Source: Sanguinoderma infundibulare
Taxonomy: Eukaryota > Basidiomycota > Agaricomycetes > Polyporales > Polyporaceae
Direction of reading: 5' to 3'
DNA: 21,722 bases
Assembly (NCBI GenBank): GCA_032821775.1
Contig: JAVLRN010000059.1
Span: forward strand, 1-21,722
Part shown: one piece after another, positions 1 through 7,755 of the stretch
Layout of the letters: every line of letters begins with the position of its first letter
Numbering within the stretch: position 1 is the first letter of the stretch
The notes under the pieces: generated by a model
The model's database searches: none
Told to the model about the DNA's origin: nothing
What the model saw: only the letters and a program-made list of their open reading frames with translations
Program-made: the position numbers and the translations under genes

Positions 1-73
1 ATCTAAATGAAGGAAATGCGATAGCAATTAAAATTAAGGCTGGTGTAATTGTCCAAATTAATTCTATTAATGT
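1..73 (-). CDS. cox2: cox2 exon 2 (partial, runs off the left edge)
   Basis: Continuation of cytochrome c oxidase subunit 2, an inner-membrane subunit of respiratory complex IV. The minus strand reads TLIELIWTITPALILIAIAF then PSFR, the classic second transmembrane region of Cox2 that follows the LNHG of exon 1. The 5' boundary is placed at 73 because ACA (Thr) follows a G at 74, giving the normal group I junction (exon ...GGT / intron ...G / exon ACA). Only the first part of the exon is present; the CuA domain lies beyond the window edge. No frameshift is seen. Confidence 0.93.
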
Positions 74-1239
74 CAACAAACCCATTATCTTTAAATAATG
101 GCTGGACTATATCTTCATCCTTTGAACTAATTTAATTATTTTTTTTAAGGAGTTTCACGTATAGTCTCTGGGGATCCTAATTTGTATACAATTAGGTTTC
201 CTGCTGATTGTCCATTGTTACATCCTTTAGGCTTCTAACTGATAAAATTATTAAAATTATATAGTACCTAAGGCTTTAGGAGTTTCCAGCATACAGTGAA
301 AATTTATTCATAGTTTTTTTAAATTTATTTAGATGAAAATTTATATCTATCTTTAAATATTTCTCCTGAATTTACATATTTTTTTACAGTAGAACCACTT
401 ATTCCTAAAAATTTAGCAGCCCTTCTAATTGAAACAAAGCTACCTATTAATTTAAACCCTTCTGACTCAAATTTTTCATAAATATAAACAAAAGAACCTT
501 TAGCAATACTCATTTTTAATAATGTTTCATCAGAATGTTTTCTACCTAAAGCTTTTTGTCTCATTAATTCTTTAGTTTTTTCAGAGTGAACTTTACCAAA
601 TAAAGGATTATTTACTTTAGATTTTTTTAAACTCATAAGGGCTTTAGTTTCTTCTGTATGGAGTTTTCCAAATAAAGGTGATTTTTCCTTTACATAAACT
701 CCTTTCAAAGATTTACTAATTTTTGCTTTAGTTTCTTCTGTATGATTATAATTTAAAGAACTACCTGCGACTTTTAATATATTATATTTAGGATTTAACT
801 TATCAAAATAATACTGTTCTCTGATTAGTAAATCAGTTTCATTGCAATATTCTAATATCTCTAATGAAAAGTTAGAGTAACCATATTTGATTAAAACTCT
901 ACTTATTATAAGACTATTTCTATCTATTAAATAACTAAGATTAAAATATTTTATAAATCTTTTTGATAAATCCTTCGATTGTCCAATATATATATCATTT
1001 GTCAATTTATTAGTTCATTTATATATTCCTGATTTACTTTTATTTTCTTTAATAATTGATTTTCTCATTAAATAGGCATCTTCATACAATTTTATACTAT
1101 TAGTAATATATTTAGAAGAACTATTAGGATCATTAGAAGAACTATTAGGTGAAGTACTATAAAACCTAATATATGGTTTATTATTTAAAGAAATATTATT
1201 AAATTTAAATTTAAAACACTTTTGAATAGGCACAACTAT
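74..1239 (-). mobile_element. Group I intron cox2-i1
   Basis: Intervening sequence of 1166 nt between cox2 codons for HG and TLIEL. The 5' exon ends in T and the intron ends in G, as in group I introns. The 3' quarter carries recognisable core pieces on the minus strand: a segment at 195-291 ending GGACAATCAGCAGGAAACC (P4-P6 type), then AGAGACTATACG near 160-175 and GATATAGTCC near 103-114, which can pair as P7. The ORF lies 5' of this core and continues in frame from exon 1. The 195-291 segment is almost identical to one in nad5 intron 4. Confidence 0.9.
325..1239 (-). CDS. GIY-YIG homing endonuclease with NUMOD repeats (cox2-i1 ORF)
   Basis: Intron-encoded homing endonuclease, translated as an in-frame extension of cox2 exon 1 and presumably released by proteolysis. 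Counting from the first intron codon it has 304 residues. The catalytic module has GIY at about 71-73 and YIG at about 84-86. The likely catalytic Arg is in the SKDLSKR segment (about residue 94) and the likely metal-binding Glu is in LLIREQYYFD. After it come four NUMOD3-like helices (HTEETKAKI, HTEETKALM, HSEKTKELM, HSDETLLKM) and a C-terminal NUMOD1-like helix-turn-helix (SIRRAAKFLGISGSTVKKYV), which would bind DNA. The frame is open only if TGA at 1015-1017 is read as Trp; that codon lies between GIY and YIG. A translation starting at 1005 would lack GIY. The protein looks intact. Confidence 0.93.
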
Positions 1240-1464
1240 ACCATGGTTAAGATATTTATGTACAATAGGTGAATTATTACTATTAAAGTAATATATTATA
1301 GATCCTAATACCCAAAATACACTTACACATATCACTACTAAATAGAAGAAAATAGTATTGTGTAATTCTACTATTCCTGTAAAACCTGGAGCTGCACTGT
1401 CTTGGAATCCTATTTGCCAAGGTTGTGGAGCATCGTTAAAAATTGTATTAAAAATTGCGAACAT
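1240..1464 (-). CDS. cox2: cox2 exon 1 (cytochrome c oxidase subunit 2, N-terminus)
   Basis: First 75 codons of Cox2, from ATG at 1464 to the GGT at 1242-1240. It contains the conserved NDAPQPWQIGFQDSA start typical of fungal Cox2, then the first transmembrane helix (about residues 37-58) and SPIVHKYLNHG before the intron. The ATG is chosen because the family starts within about ten residues of NDAP and no better start lies upstream. No internal stop or frameshift is seen. The gene lies downstream of the tRNA cluster on the same strand and is probably part of one long processed transcript. Confidence 0.94.
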
Positions 1465-1804
1465 ATTGTTATTAACTAATCTATTTTTTTTAATTTGAAC
1501 TTAGTATAGTTATGCTTACTATATTTTATAAATATAATGTAATTTATAGTATATTAATATGTTTAATACCTTGTCTATGAAGACAATCATGATTAAAAAA
1601 TCATTACTTAATTTAACAATAAGAATTTAATAAATTAAAGGCATTCTAAGTTACATCTTAAAAATAAAACTTCATAAGGTAAATATAAAATATTAAAAAA
1701 TAAAGGAGTAGTGAACTCACTAATATATTTATATGTTTATTATATAATATAAATATATACTTAAATCGTTAAGCAACCTTATTTTTAATTTAATTATTAA
1801 TTAA
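1465..1804 (-). other. trnR-cox2 spacer, AT-rich, with two adjacent hairpins
   Basis: I see no gene in these 340 nt. Two neighbouring perfect stem-loops occur: TTGTCT/AGACAA (1571-1576 with 1581-1586) and ATGATT/AATCAT (1589-1594 with 1599-1604). They could be RNA-processing or transcript-stability elements ahead of cox2, but that is inference. No tRNA T-arm consensus is present. Confidence 0.6.
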
Positions 1805-1876
1805 AACACCTTAATAGATTTGAACCATTATCATAAATTTCGAAAATTTCCGTTTTAACCATTAAACTAAAGATGC
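1805..1876 (-). tRNA. trnR(ucg): tRNA-Arg(UCG)
   Basis: Folds as a cloverleaf on the minus strand: acceptor GCATCTT with AAGGTGT; D-arm GTTT/AAAC with loop AATGGTTA; anticodon stem of four A-T pairs around loop TTTCGAA, giving anticodon TCG; T-arm AATGG/CTATT with loop TTCAAAT; discriminator T. The D-arm resembles fungal tRNA-Glu and a TTC reading was considered, but that register gives mismatched stems. Identity Arg(UCG) therefore follows from the loop geometry. Confidence 0.78.
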
Positions 1877-1931
1877 TTTTATTTTGTTTTGTTTTTAATT
1901 AAATGAAGCAAACATTATATTTTATTATAAT

Positions 1932-2007
1932 TACGAGTAAAGAGACTTGAACTCTTAATATAATGAAAACCTAAGATTCACTCGGCTACCAATTTCGACA
2001 TACTCGC
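1932..2007 (-). tRNA. trnL(uag): tRNA-Leu(UAG)
   Basis: Cloverleaf on the minus strand: acceptor GCGAGTA with TACTCGT; D-arm TCG/CGA with loop AAATTGGTAGC; anticodon loop CTTAGGT, giving TAG; a slightly long variable region TTATATT; T-arm AAGAG/CTCTT with loop TTCAAGT; discriminator A. The TGG in the D-loop and the extended variable loop fit a Leu tRNA. Confidence 0.87.
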
Positions 2008-2023
2008 TTCACTTTCTAATTTA

Positions 2024-2102
2024 TATAAAATAAAATAAATTAAATATAAAATAAAATAAATTAAATATAAAATATGTTTAAATTAAACATAAAATATGTT
2101 TA
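2024..2102. repeat. AT-rich 21-nt tandem repeat and palindrome between trnL and trnV
   Basis: Two perfect 21-nt copies (2024-2044 and 2045-2065, unit beginning TATAAAATAAAATAAATT) are followed by a diverged stretch in which ATAAAATATGTTTA occurs at 2067-2080 and again at 2089-2102. A perfect 9-bp palindrome with one central base (TATGTTTAA/TTAAACATA, 2073-2091) lies inside. It fills the trnL-trnV spacer and probably arose by replication slippage. Confidence 0.85.
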
Positions 2103-2174
2103 AGAGGTGGGGGATTCGAACTCCCGGTCAATAATGTGTAAGATTACTGCTTTAACCAACTAAGCTAACCCCCT
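2101..2174 (-). tRNA. trnV(uac): tRNA-Val(UAC)
   Basis: Cloverleaf on the minus strand: acceptor AGGGGGT with ACCTCTT (some G-U pairs); D-arm GCT/AGC with TTGGTT in the loop; anticodon stem GTAAT/ATTAT around CTTACAC, giving TAC; T-arm GGGAG/CCCCC with loop TTCGAAT and one A-C mismatch; discriminator A. It lies just downstream of the rns 3' end. Confidence 0.88.
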
Positions 2175-2257
2175 TAAAATAAAAAATTTAAAAATAAAAA
2201 AATTATATATATTATTTAAACTTAAAACTATTTTATAAAAAGATAGGGGGTTACAAA

Positions 2258-2732
2258 TTAATTATTATCCAGCTGCACTTTCCAGTACAGCTACCCTGCT
2301 ATGACTTTTGAGATGTTACCTCAATGGATTCACTAAAGCCAAAATTTAACATAATTGGCGAACAACTTTAAGAAAAGAAAATGGCTCAAGAATTTTATTT
2401 GTTTTAAAAAATAAAGTAACTCAAGGACTTTAATAAAATCATTCATGATATTTTAATCAAATACCTTATATAACCTATTATGAAAAAAATTTATCTTCCT
2501 CCAGTTTCCTCCAATAAAAGCTTCTTCCCAGCGACAGACAGTTAGTTCATCACGAAACTAGCTTCACCGTTGCGCTACTTATCAACGATTACTCGGAATT
2601 CCTTCTTCATGCCTCCGAATTACAGGAGACAATCCGGCTTATATTTAATATAAATCACTTTTTTTAATGATTAGCTCCACTCCTCTTGGGAAGTATTGCA
2701 TCACTTTGTGAAAGTTATTGTGGCACGTCTAT
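2258..2732 (-). rRNA. rns: rns exon 2 (small-subunit rRNA, 3' part)
   Basis: 3' part of the mitochondrial SSU rRNA, holding the end of the 3' major domain and the decoding helix. The minus strand begins ATAGACGTGCCACAATAAC at the intron junction. It includes GAATTCCGAGTAATCGTTGAT (compare E. coli GGAATCGCTAGTAATCGTGGAT). It ends with AAGTCATAGCAGGGTAGCTG and GCTGGATAATAA, matching the bacterial AAGTCGTAACAAGGTAACCG...GGATCA end but without an anti-Shine-Dalgarno sequence. The exact 3' end is estimated within about 10 nt. Confidence 0.92.
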
Positions 2733-4111
2733 CATGGATGATCAAATTTAACATACAATTAAATGAAGAAACGTTTAAGTTTTTATCTTCAACTACACTA
2801 CTGGCACTTTGTAGATGTTGTATGGTACGCATACGCATTTGCGTTACCAAGTGCTAGATATTATTTCTATCTAAGTTCATGTTTTCTACTATTTGGATGA
2901 TTTTGCTAAAACCTGGTTCAGTTAAATGCTCTTTATTTTTCATTAATTCAGCTACTTTTTTGAAATCTGCAAAATCTAGACTTTTAACTCCTAGTATTGG
3001 ATACTCATTAAAAAATGGTATAATTTTATTTACAATATCAGAATAATTTCTAATTTGAAGTAAACTAGTTTCTCTTTCCGTAGAATCATAAATATATTTT
3101 TCCAATAAAATATTGTTATAAAAATAATTTGCTATACCAATTAATAATGCTTTATCTTTAATATGTAAACAAGTACCAAATATTAATCTTACTCTACCTA
3201 TTTTCTTAGTACTTTTTTCTATAGAGACACAAAATGTTGAGTCCCCAGAAACGAAACCAGAGATCCAAAAAGGATCTGGTATACCGGTAAAATTATAATA
3301 AGGTCTAAGTACACCTTTAATATTTGGAAAAGCTACTATTATACTATCAGTAAGACCTTTATTAAGATTGCATTTCAATGCTACTATTCTTTCAAGGCCT
3401 TCTTGAGTTAAATGTTGTTTTTGCTTAATTAAATCATAACATTGTTTAAATAATAAAAAATCAGAAACTTTAGTACCAATAAGTGGGTATTTAACAAAGT
3501 GGTCAACGATTACTTGTAATTCTTGTATGTTGTCTACTCTAAATAAAGCAGTTTTATTACTATTTTTTCTAACTTTACCCACACCAAAGGTATATCTTAT
3601 ACTTTCTAGGATTGCAATATCTTTAATATGTATATGTATAGAAAAATTAGGAGTTACTCTCCACTTCATTTTAGAGTTATCATCTTTATACATAGAAATA
3701 ATGAACGAAGCTTCAGCGTCTGAAAATCCTGTAATAAACCATGGATTTATCTTACTGTTAGCTGTTAAGGTAGAAAAACATCTGCTATTTAATTGTTTAG
3801 TAGGGATTTTGACTTGATAGTTTCTTTCGAAACCCATTAGAGTACACCTTAAGAGCATTTGTTTGGATTTGGCTTTAATGCTCCAACTACCGTCTACTCG
3901 TTGCTCTTTTACAGAATCTGTGTGCGAAACAAACTCTGACTTAGATCCGCGATAGCCCATTTCTCTTTCGATCATCTTATGACTTGTTACCTTACCTGTA
4001 TAATTACTACAGCCACTTATAGCCTTTCGGATATAGCTTGGTATCATAAGCTTTAGGGAGTTCCCGGAGTTTGATAGTTTTAGCCAATTTAGTGTTTTCC
4101 CAAAACACATC
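2733..4111 (-). mobile_element. Group I intron in rns
   Basis: 1379-nt intron splitting the universally conserved GGGCT/ACACACGTGC region of SSU rRNA helices 30-34. Rejoining gives GGGCT + ATAGACGTGCCAC. The 5' exon ends in T (4112) and the intron ends in G (2733). By my recollection of numbering this is near E. coli position 1224, a site used by fungal mitochondrial introns. The first 300 nt (about 4090-3800) hold the intron core and are shared with nad5 intron 2. Almost the whole intron is one ORF. Confidence 0.88.
2854..4110 (-). CDS. Double-motif LAGLIDADG homing endonuclease (rns intron ORF)
   Basis: 418-residue ORF filling the rns intron, uninterrupted. The first LAGLIDADG helix is PWFITGFSDAEASF (about 123-136) and the second is PFWISGFVSGDSTF (about 280-293); both keep an acidic residue at the active position. 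This is the monomeric double-motif architecture, which cuts an asymmetric site and drives intron homing. The first ~95 codons (MIPSYIRKAISG, VTSHKM, GYRGSKSEF, VKEQRVDGSWS) run through the catalytic RNA core and match nad5-i2 at RNA and codon level. They are probably not folded protein, and a functional start at the Met of MGFERNYQ (about residue 92) is plausible. ATG at 4110 is only one base into the intron. Confidence 0.92.
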   Translation of the reverse strand: MCFGKTLNWLKLSNSGNSLKLMIPSYIRKAISGCSNYTGKVTSHKMIEREMGYRGSKSEFVSHTDSVKEQRVDGSWSIKAKSKQMLLRCTLMGFERNYQVKIPTKQLNSRCFSTLTANSKINPWFITGFSDAEASFIISMYKDDNSKMKWRVTPNFSIHIHIKDIAILESIRYTFGVGKVRKNSNKTALFRVDNIQELQVIVDHFVKYPLIGTKVSDFLLFKQCYDLIKQKQHLTQEGLERIVALKCNLNKGLTDSIIVAFPNIKGVLRPYYNFTGIPDPFWISGFVSGDSTFCVSIEKSTKKIGRVRLIFGTCLHIKDKALLIGIANYFYNNILLEKYIYDSTERETSLLQIRNYSDIVNKIIPFFNEYPILGVKSLDFADFKKVAELMKNKEHLTEPGFSKIIQIVENMNLDRNNI

Positions 4112-5315
4112 AGCCCAGAACATGAGGGCCATAACGACTTGTCTTAGCCCCCGCTGAATCTCTATCAGATTCATTAGTTATTAAGTATAAATTAATAACA
4201 GGGATTTCGTTCGTTAGTGGAACTAACCTAATGTTTAACAACACGAACTGAAGACAGCCATGCAACACCTGTACTTAAGTATTTTAAAAAAAAAAAGTAT
4301 AAAATACTCCCACCATTTTATTTGCCTTGTTATTACAAAGTAAAGAAAAAAATAGTTTGTATGCAAGTTCTGGTAAGGTTTTACGCGGATTATCGTATTA
4401 AATAACATGCTTCACTCCGTTTGCTTCGAGACCGACTAATTTTTTTGTTTTCTACTTTGCAGTAGTACTCACAAGGCGGAATGGTTATTGTGTTAACTTC
4501 GTCTCTAGTAGTTTTTATTTTTACTAATGACTACCATTCATCGTTTACAGAAAGGAGTACCGGGGTATCTAATCCTATTTCCTACCCTTACCTTCGTTTC
4601 TCAGCGTCAATCATTAGTGGAGAGTGGCCTTCGCCCTAAGTATTCTGCCTAGGATCTAAGGATATCAGCCCTCCTCTAGGCGTATATACACTATAAACCT
4701 CTTTTTGATTCTAGCTTTCAATCAGACCACTTATTTATTTTTGTAAGAAATAATTTTATGAAAGCTGCCTACAAACCCTTTACGCCTGTTTAAGATGATT
4801 AACGTTTGCGTCTCTGGCCTTACCGAGTCTTCTGGCACCAGTTTTGGACGACACTCATAGTAAGGTAATATCATTATTTTCCCTTACGACATCATGAATT
4901 TAAAGAAATTCTATGATTTCAGTTAGCTAGTTCACTCTTTCGAGCATTGACTAATATTCTCGACTGCTGGTAGTGTTAATACTACTTGGGAGATTTCATC
5001 CCCAATGTGGCCAGAGGTTCTTTAAAACATGACTTTCGATCGTTGGCTTGGTAGGCATTTACCCTACCAACTACCTAATAAAATTAAATAGAATCCTATA
5101 GCAGAAATGTTCCTTTACTCTATATCTCCTAGCTATGAAGACTATAGGGTATCTTATTTAATATACTCACCTCTACACCTTATACCCTAGCCCTTTAATA
5201 TAATATTTGAAATATTATTTTTTTAAATTAAAAATCACATCGGATACAACGATTCGCATGTCTTAAACTACTGAAAAACGTTCAATCGGAACCAAAATTA
5301 AATTCTTACTGAAAT
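4112..5315 (-). rRNA. rns: rns exon 1 (small-subunit rRNA, 5' and central domains)
   Basis: The minus strand starts near AGAATTTAATTTTGGTTCCG followed by ATTGAACG, matching the 5' AGAGTTTGAT...GATTGAACG of SSU rRNA. Landmarks follow in order: the 530 loop GTGCCAGAAGACTCGGTAA (about 4831-4849); GCGTAAAGGGTTTGTAGGCAG; GGATTAGATACCCCGGTAC (about 4557-4575); GAAGCATGTTATTTAATACG (about 4390-4420); and GACAAGTCGTTATGGCCCT ending at GGGCT before the intron. The 5' end is approximate. Together with exon 2 it gives about 1.68 kb. Confidence 0.92.
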
Positions 5316-5928
5316 TAAACTTATACCTTTACAGTATTAAGTTGTATTTTATATGCTTAACGCAATGTTTACAGTCTCTTTTATTTTTAATTTTTAACTT
5401 AAAATTTAAAATTTTTATAATAATTAAATTTATTTTTTATACATAACCATTTTATTAAAAGTTATTGAAATAACCCTTTGTTTAAAAACTTTTTATGTTA
5501 AACTACCTATTATAATTATTAACCTAAAATTTTAAAGATACTAATATCTAAATGATTTATAGTATTTAATATTTTAATCTAAAATTTTTACACTTAAACA
5601 TATTTATATATAAATATATAATTATAAAAATAAATGAAAGATATATTATACAATATAATTAATATAAGATTTTAAAAGAAATTTAATAATACAAAGTGGT
5701 TTTAGAAGTGATAAATTTTTATTAATATTTTAATTGTATCAATTATAGTTGTTAGTATGTTTTTAAGAAATGATGTAATTATTATATAAAATAATTAACA
5801 ATAGTTATAAATCTAAAGATAATTAGTTTTATCTATTTAAGTAGTAAAAGTTTATTTTACCGGTATAGGGGGTTATACCTTAAAATTATATTTGATTAAG
5901 GTAAAGTAGCTCAATAAATTATTAAAAT
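5316..5928. other. AT-rich spacer between rns and the degraded ORF; one G-rich hairpin
   Basis: About 610 nt with no ORF or tRNA that I can support. It is almost pure A/T except for a small cluster at 5859-5880, where GGTATA (5862-5867) and TATACC (5874-5879) form a perfect 6-bp stem around GGGGGT. This could be a processing signal for the rns 5' end or a remnant GC cluster; the sequence alone does not decide. Confidence 0.6.
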
Positions 5929-6629
5929 CTATTTAATAAAAAATGAATATTTAAGATTCATTTTTTTGTTTACTCAAACCTCCAAGAATTTTTTTTTACC
6001 AGTTTCCGATAATTTATTGTATTGGTCAAGAATTTCTTCTACACTTGGTGTATTTGAATTAGAAGAGACTTGCGTTTTATTTACCAAGTCTTTAGTTTTT
6101 ATTTTCTGAATTTAGATTTGAGTCTAAAAACACATTACCGTATATTTTAGCTAACCAAGGAACAAATATTCTTTCTTGTCCAGCTTGAGCTCTAACCTCG
6201 TCAAGTAAGACTCCTCCAGATAGAATCCCTAATGATGTTCCTGCTATTTAACAACCAGTTTTAGCACAAATCAAAATTCTATGTATGTGACTAGCAGATC
6301 TATTCAGAGGTTAATTTCTTATCTCAAAAAATTCGGTGTTTATACAAAATAGTGTATACTCCATATACACCTTTTAAAATACAAATACAAGTCATTTGTA
6401 TTGACTGTAAAGCAGCTAAAATTAAAACGATAGTATAGAATTGTTGATCTAGTTTGATATAATTATGGCTAAGAACAAGAAACAAGCAAATACCTCCTAT
6501 AAATCTAATAACCCTTATATATAGATGGTTATACAACTTATCTATATTTGTAGGTAATAAAGATACTTTATATGCTTTTTTAAAGGCTATTAATATATCT
6601 TTTCTATTCCATTTGATTGGAAGGTTCAT
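5929..6629 (-). pseudogene. Degraded accessory membrane-protein ORF overlapping the nad5 end
   Basis: An ORF starts at ATG 6629, overlapping the last 26 nt of nad5, and reads 109 residues to TAG at 6300-6302 with one TGA as Trp. It has a basic N-terminus (KWNRKDILIAFKKAYKV) and two hydrophobic segments (about 37-55 and 64-85). Directly beyond the stop, another frame continues as SASHIHRILICAKTGC, an in-frame TAA, then IAGTSLGILSGGVLLDEVRA and IFVPWLAKIYGNVF. A third frame then gives TPSVEEILDQYNKLSETGKK before TAG at 5929. The three pieces look like one ~220-residue protein broken by two frameshifts and a stop. From memory, Agaricomycete mitochondrial genomes carry uncharacterised ORFs of this shape (KWNRKDI start, two membrane segments, polar C-tail). 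Its function is unknown. Confidence 0.6.
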
Positions 6630-7755
6630 TATTAGAATTTACATTTGGAGTATTAAGTGGTGTAGTAAATTTTAAATTATTAAATTTAATATTAGAATTG
6701 TCATTGTTTAACATATAACCAGTATTACTATGGGGGAATGGGGTAAATACAAATAATAAAGTAGCTAAATAAATTATAAATAATCTATTTTCATTTAATA
6801 TAGAAGTATCTAATAAAATAGGTGAGAATACTAAGAATACTAATGATAATAAACCAATAGTAATATATAATGAATATGTAGTTATAACTCCAGTATCTAA
6901 TCTACCGATATTAAAACCAGTTTGATTTAAAGTATTACTTAAACCATAAGGTCCTACAAATTCAATTACTCCTCTATCTAATACTTTACTTACAAAGTAA
7001 CCTAATTGTAAACCTCTACCAATAAAGTAATGGTTATATATAACATCAAATAAATATTTACCATTTAAAAAAGTATAAATTTTTCTAGTTAAAGAACTTT
7101 CCATAAAGAATAAATTAGGTGTAAAGTGATATAAGTAAACAGCTAAAACTGCACCTAATAAAGATAAAATAGTTGGTAATAATTTAACTAATCTTCCCAT
7201 AGAGAATTCAGCTTCCACCATAGTCATATGATTTGGATGAATAAATATAGAATTACCAAAGAAATCAGAACCTATACCTACAAATAAATCAGAGAATACA
7301 TATCCAAAGAAGATACTAAATAATGCTAATACAAATAAAGGTATAATCACTGCTAAAGTAGCTTCATGTGAATGTAAATAAGATGTTTTAGGTCCATTAG
7401 GTTTTGTTAAGAATACTAATGATATTAATCTAAATGAATAGAAAGCTGTTAAACCTGCTGTTAAACTTCCTAAAATAAAGGCAAATGTTCCTTCAAAACT
7501 ATATTGTGCAAAAGCTAATTCAATTATTAAATCTTTACTATAGAATCCTGTTAACCATGGTGTAGCTAACAATGATAACGTACCAACTAACATAGCTGTA
7601 TAAGTAAATGGTAAGAAATTAATTAAACCACCTAATCTTCTAACATCTTGTTGGTCAGAAAAACTATGAATAACAGCTCCTGCCCCTAAGAATAATAATG
7701 CTTTAAAGAAAGCATGGTTAACCACATGCATTAATGCCACATTATATTGACTAAG
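6604..7755 (-). CDS. nad5: nad5 exon 5 (NADH dehydrogenase subunit 5, C-terminal half)
   Basis: Last 384 codons including TAG at 6604-6606. Nad5 is a proton-pumping antiporter-like subunit of complex I. The exon opens LSQYNVALMHVVNHAFFKAL, completing the family motif [13 protein letters not shown] across intron 4, and continues with the discontinuous helix region, the lateral helix and the hydrophobic C-terminal helices. The family core ends near FIIYLATLLFVF; the final ~50 residues are an Asn/Pro-rich hydrophilic tail. No frameshift. The 5' end is at 7755 because the intron ends in G at 7756. The stop codon lies inside the start of the neighbouring broken ORF. Confidence 0.95.
   Translation of the reverse strand, partial: LSQYNVALMHVVNHAFFKALLFLGAGAVIHSFSDQQDVRRLGGLINFLPFTYTAMLVGTLSLLATPWLTGFYSKDLIIELAFAQYSFEGTFAFILGSLTAGLTAFYSFRLISLVFLTKPNGPKTSYLHSHEATLAVIIPLFVLALFSIFFGYVFSDLFVGIGSDFFGNSIFIHPNHMTMVEAEFSMGRLVKLLPTILSLLGAVLAVYLYHFTPNLFFMESSLTRKIYTFLNGKYLFDVIYNHYFIGRGLQLGYFVSKVLDRGVIEFVGPYGLSNTLNQTGFNIGRLDTGVITTYSLYITIGLLSLVFLVFSPILLDTSILNENRLFIIYLATLLFVFTPFPHSNTGYMLNNDNSNIKFNNLKFTTPLNTPNVNSNNEPSNQME

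Noticed and set aside
1490..1800. Possible extra tRNA in the trnR-cox2 spacer
   Set aside because: Stem-loops are present, but no T-arm consensus or full cloverleaf could be formed.
1805..1876. tRNA-Glu(UUC) reading of the tRNA next to cox2
   Set aside because: The D-arm looks Glu-like, but placing TTC at the anticodon breaks two or three stem pairs; the TCG register pairs well.
2021..2102. CRISPR-like array from the regular 21-22 nt repeats
   Set aside because: The units are adjacent with no unique spacers, nearly pure A/T, and lie in a fungal mitochondrial tRNA spacer.
3527..3817. Plus-strand open frame of 96 codons
   Set aside because: It is antisense to the intact rns-intron LAGLIDADG ORF and has no recognisable family features.
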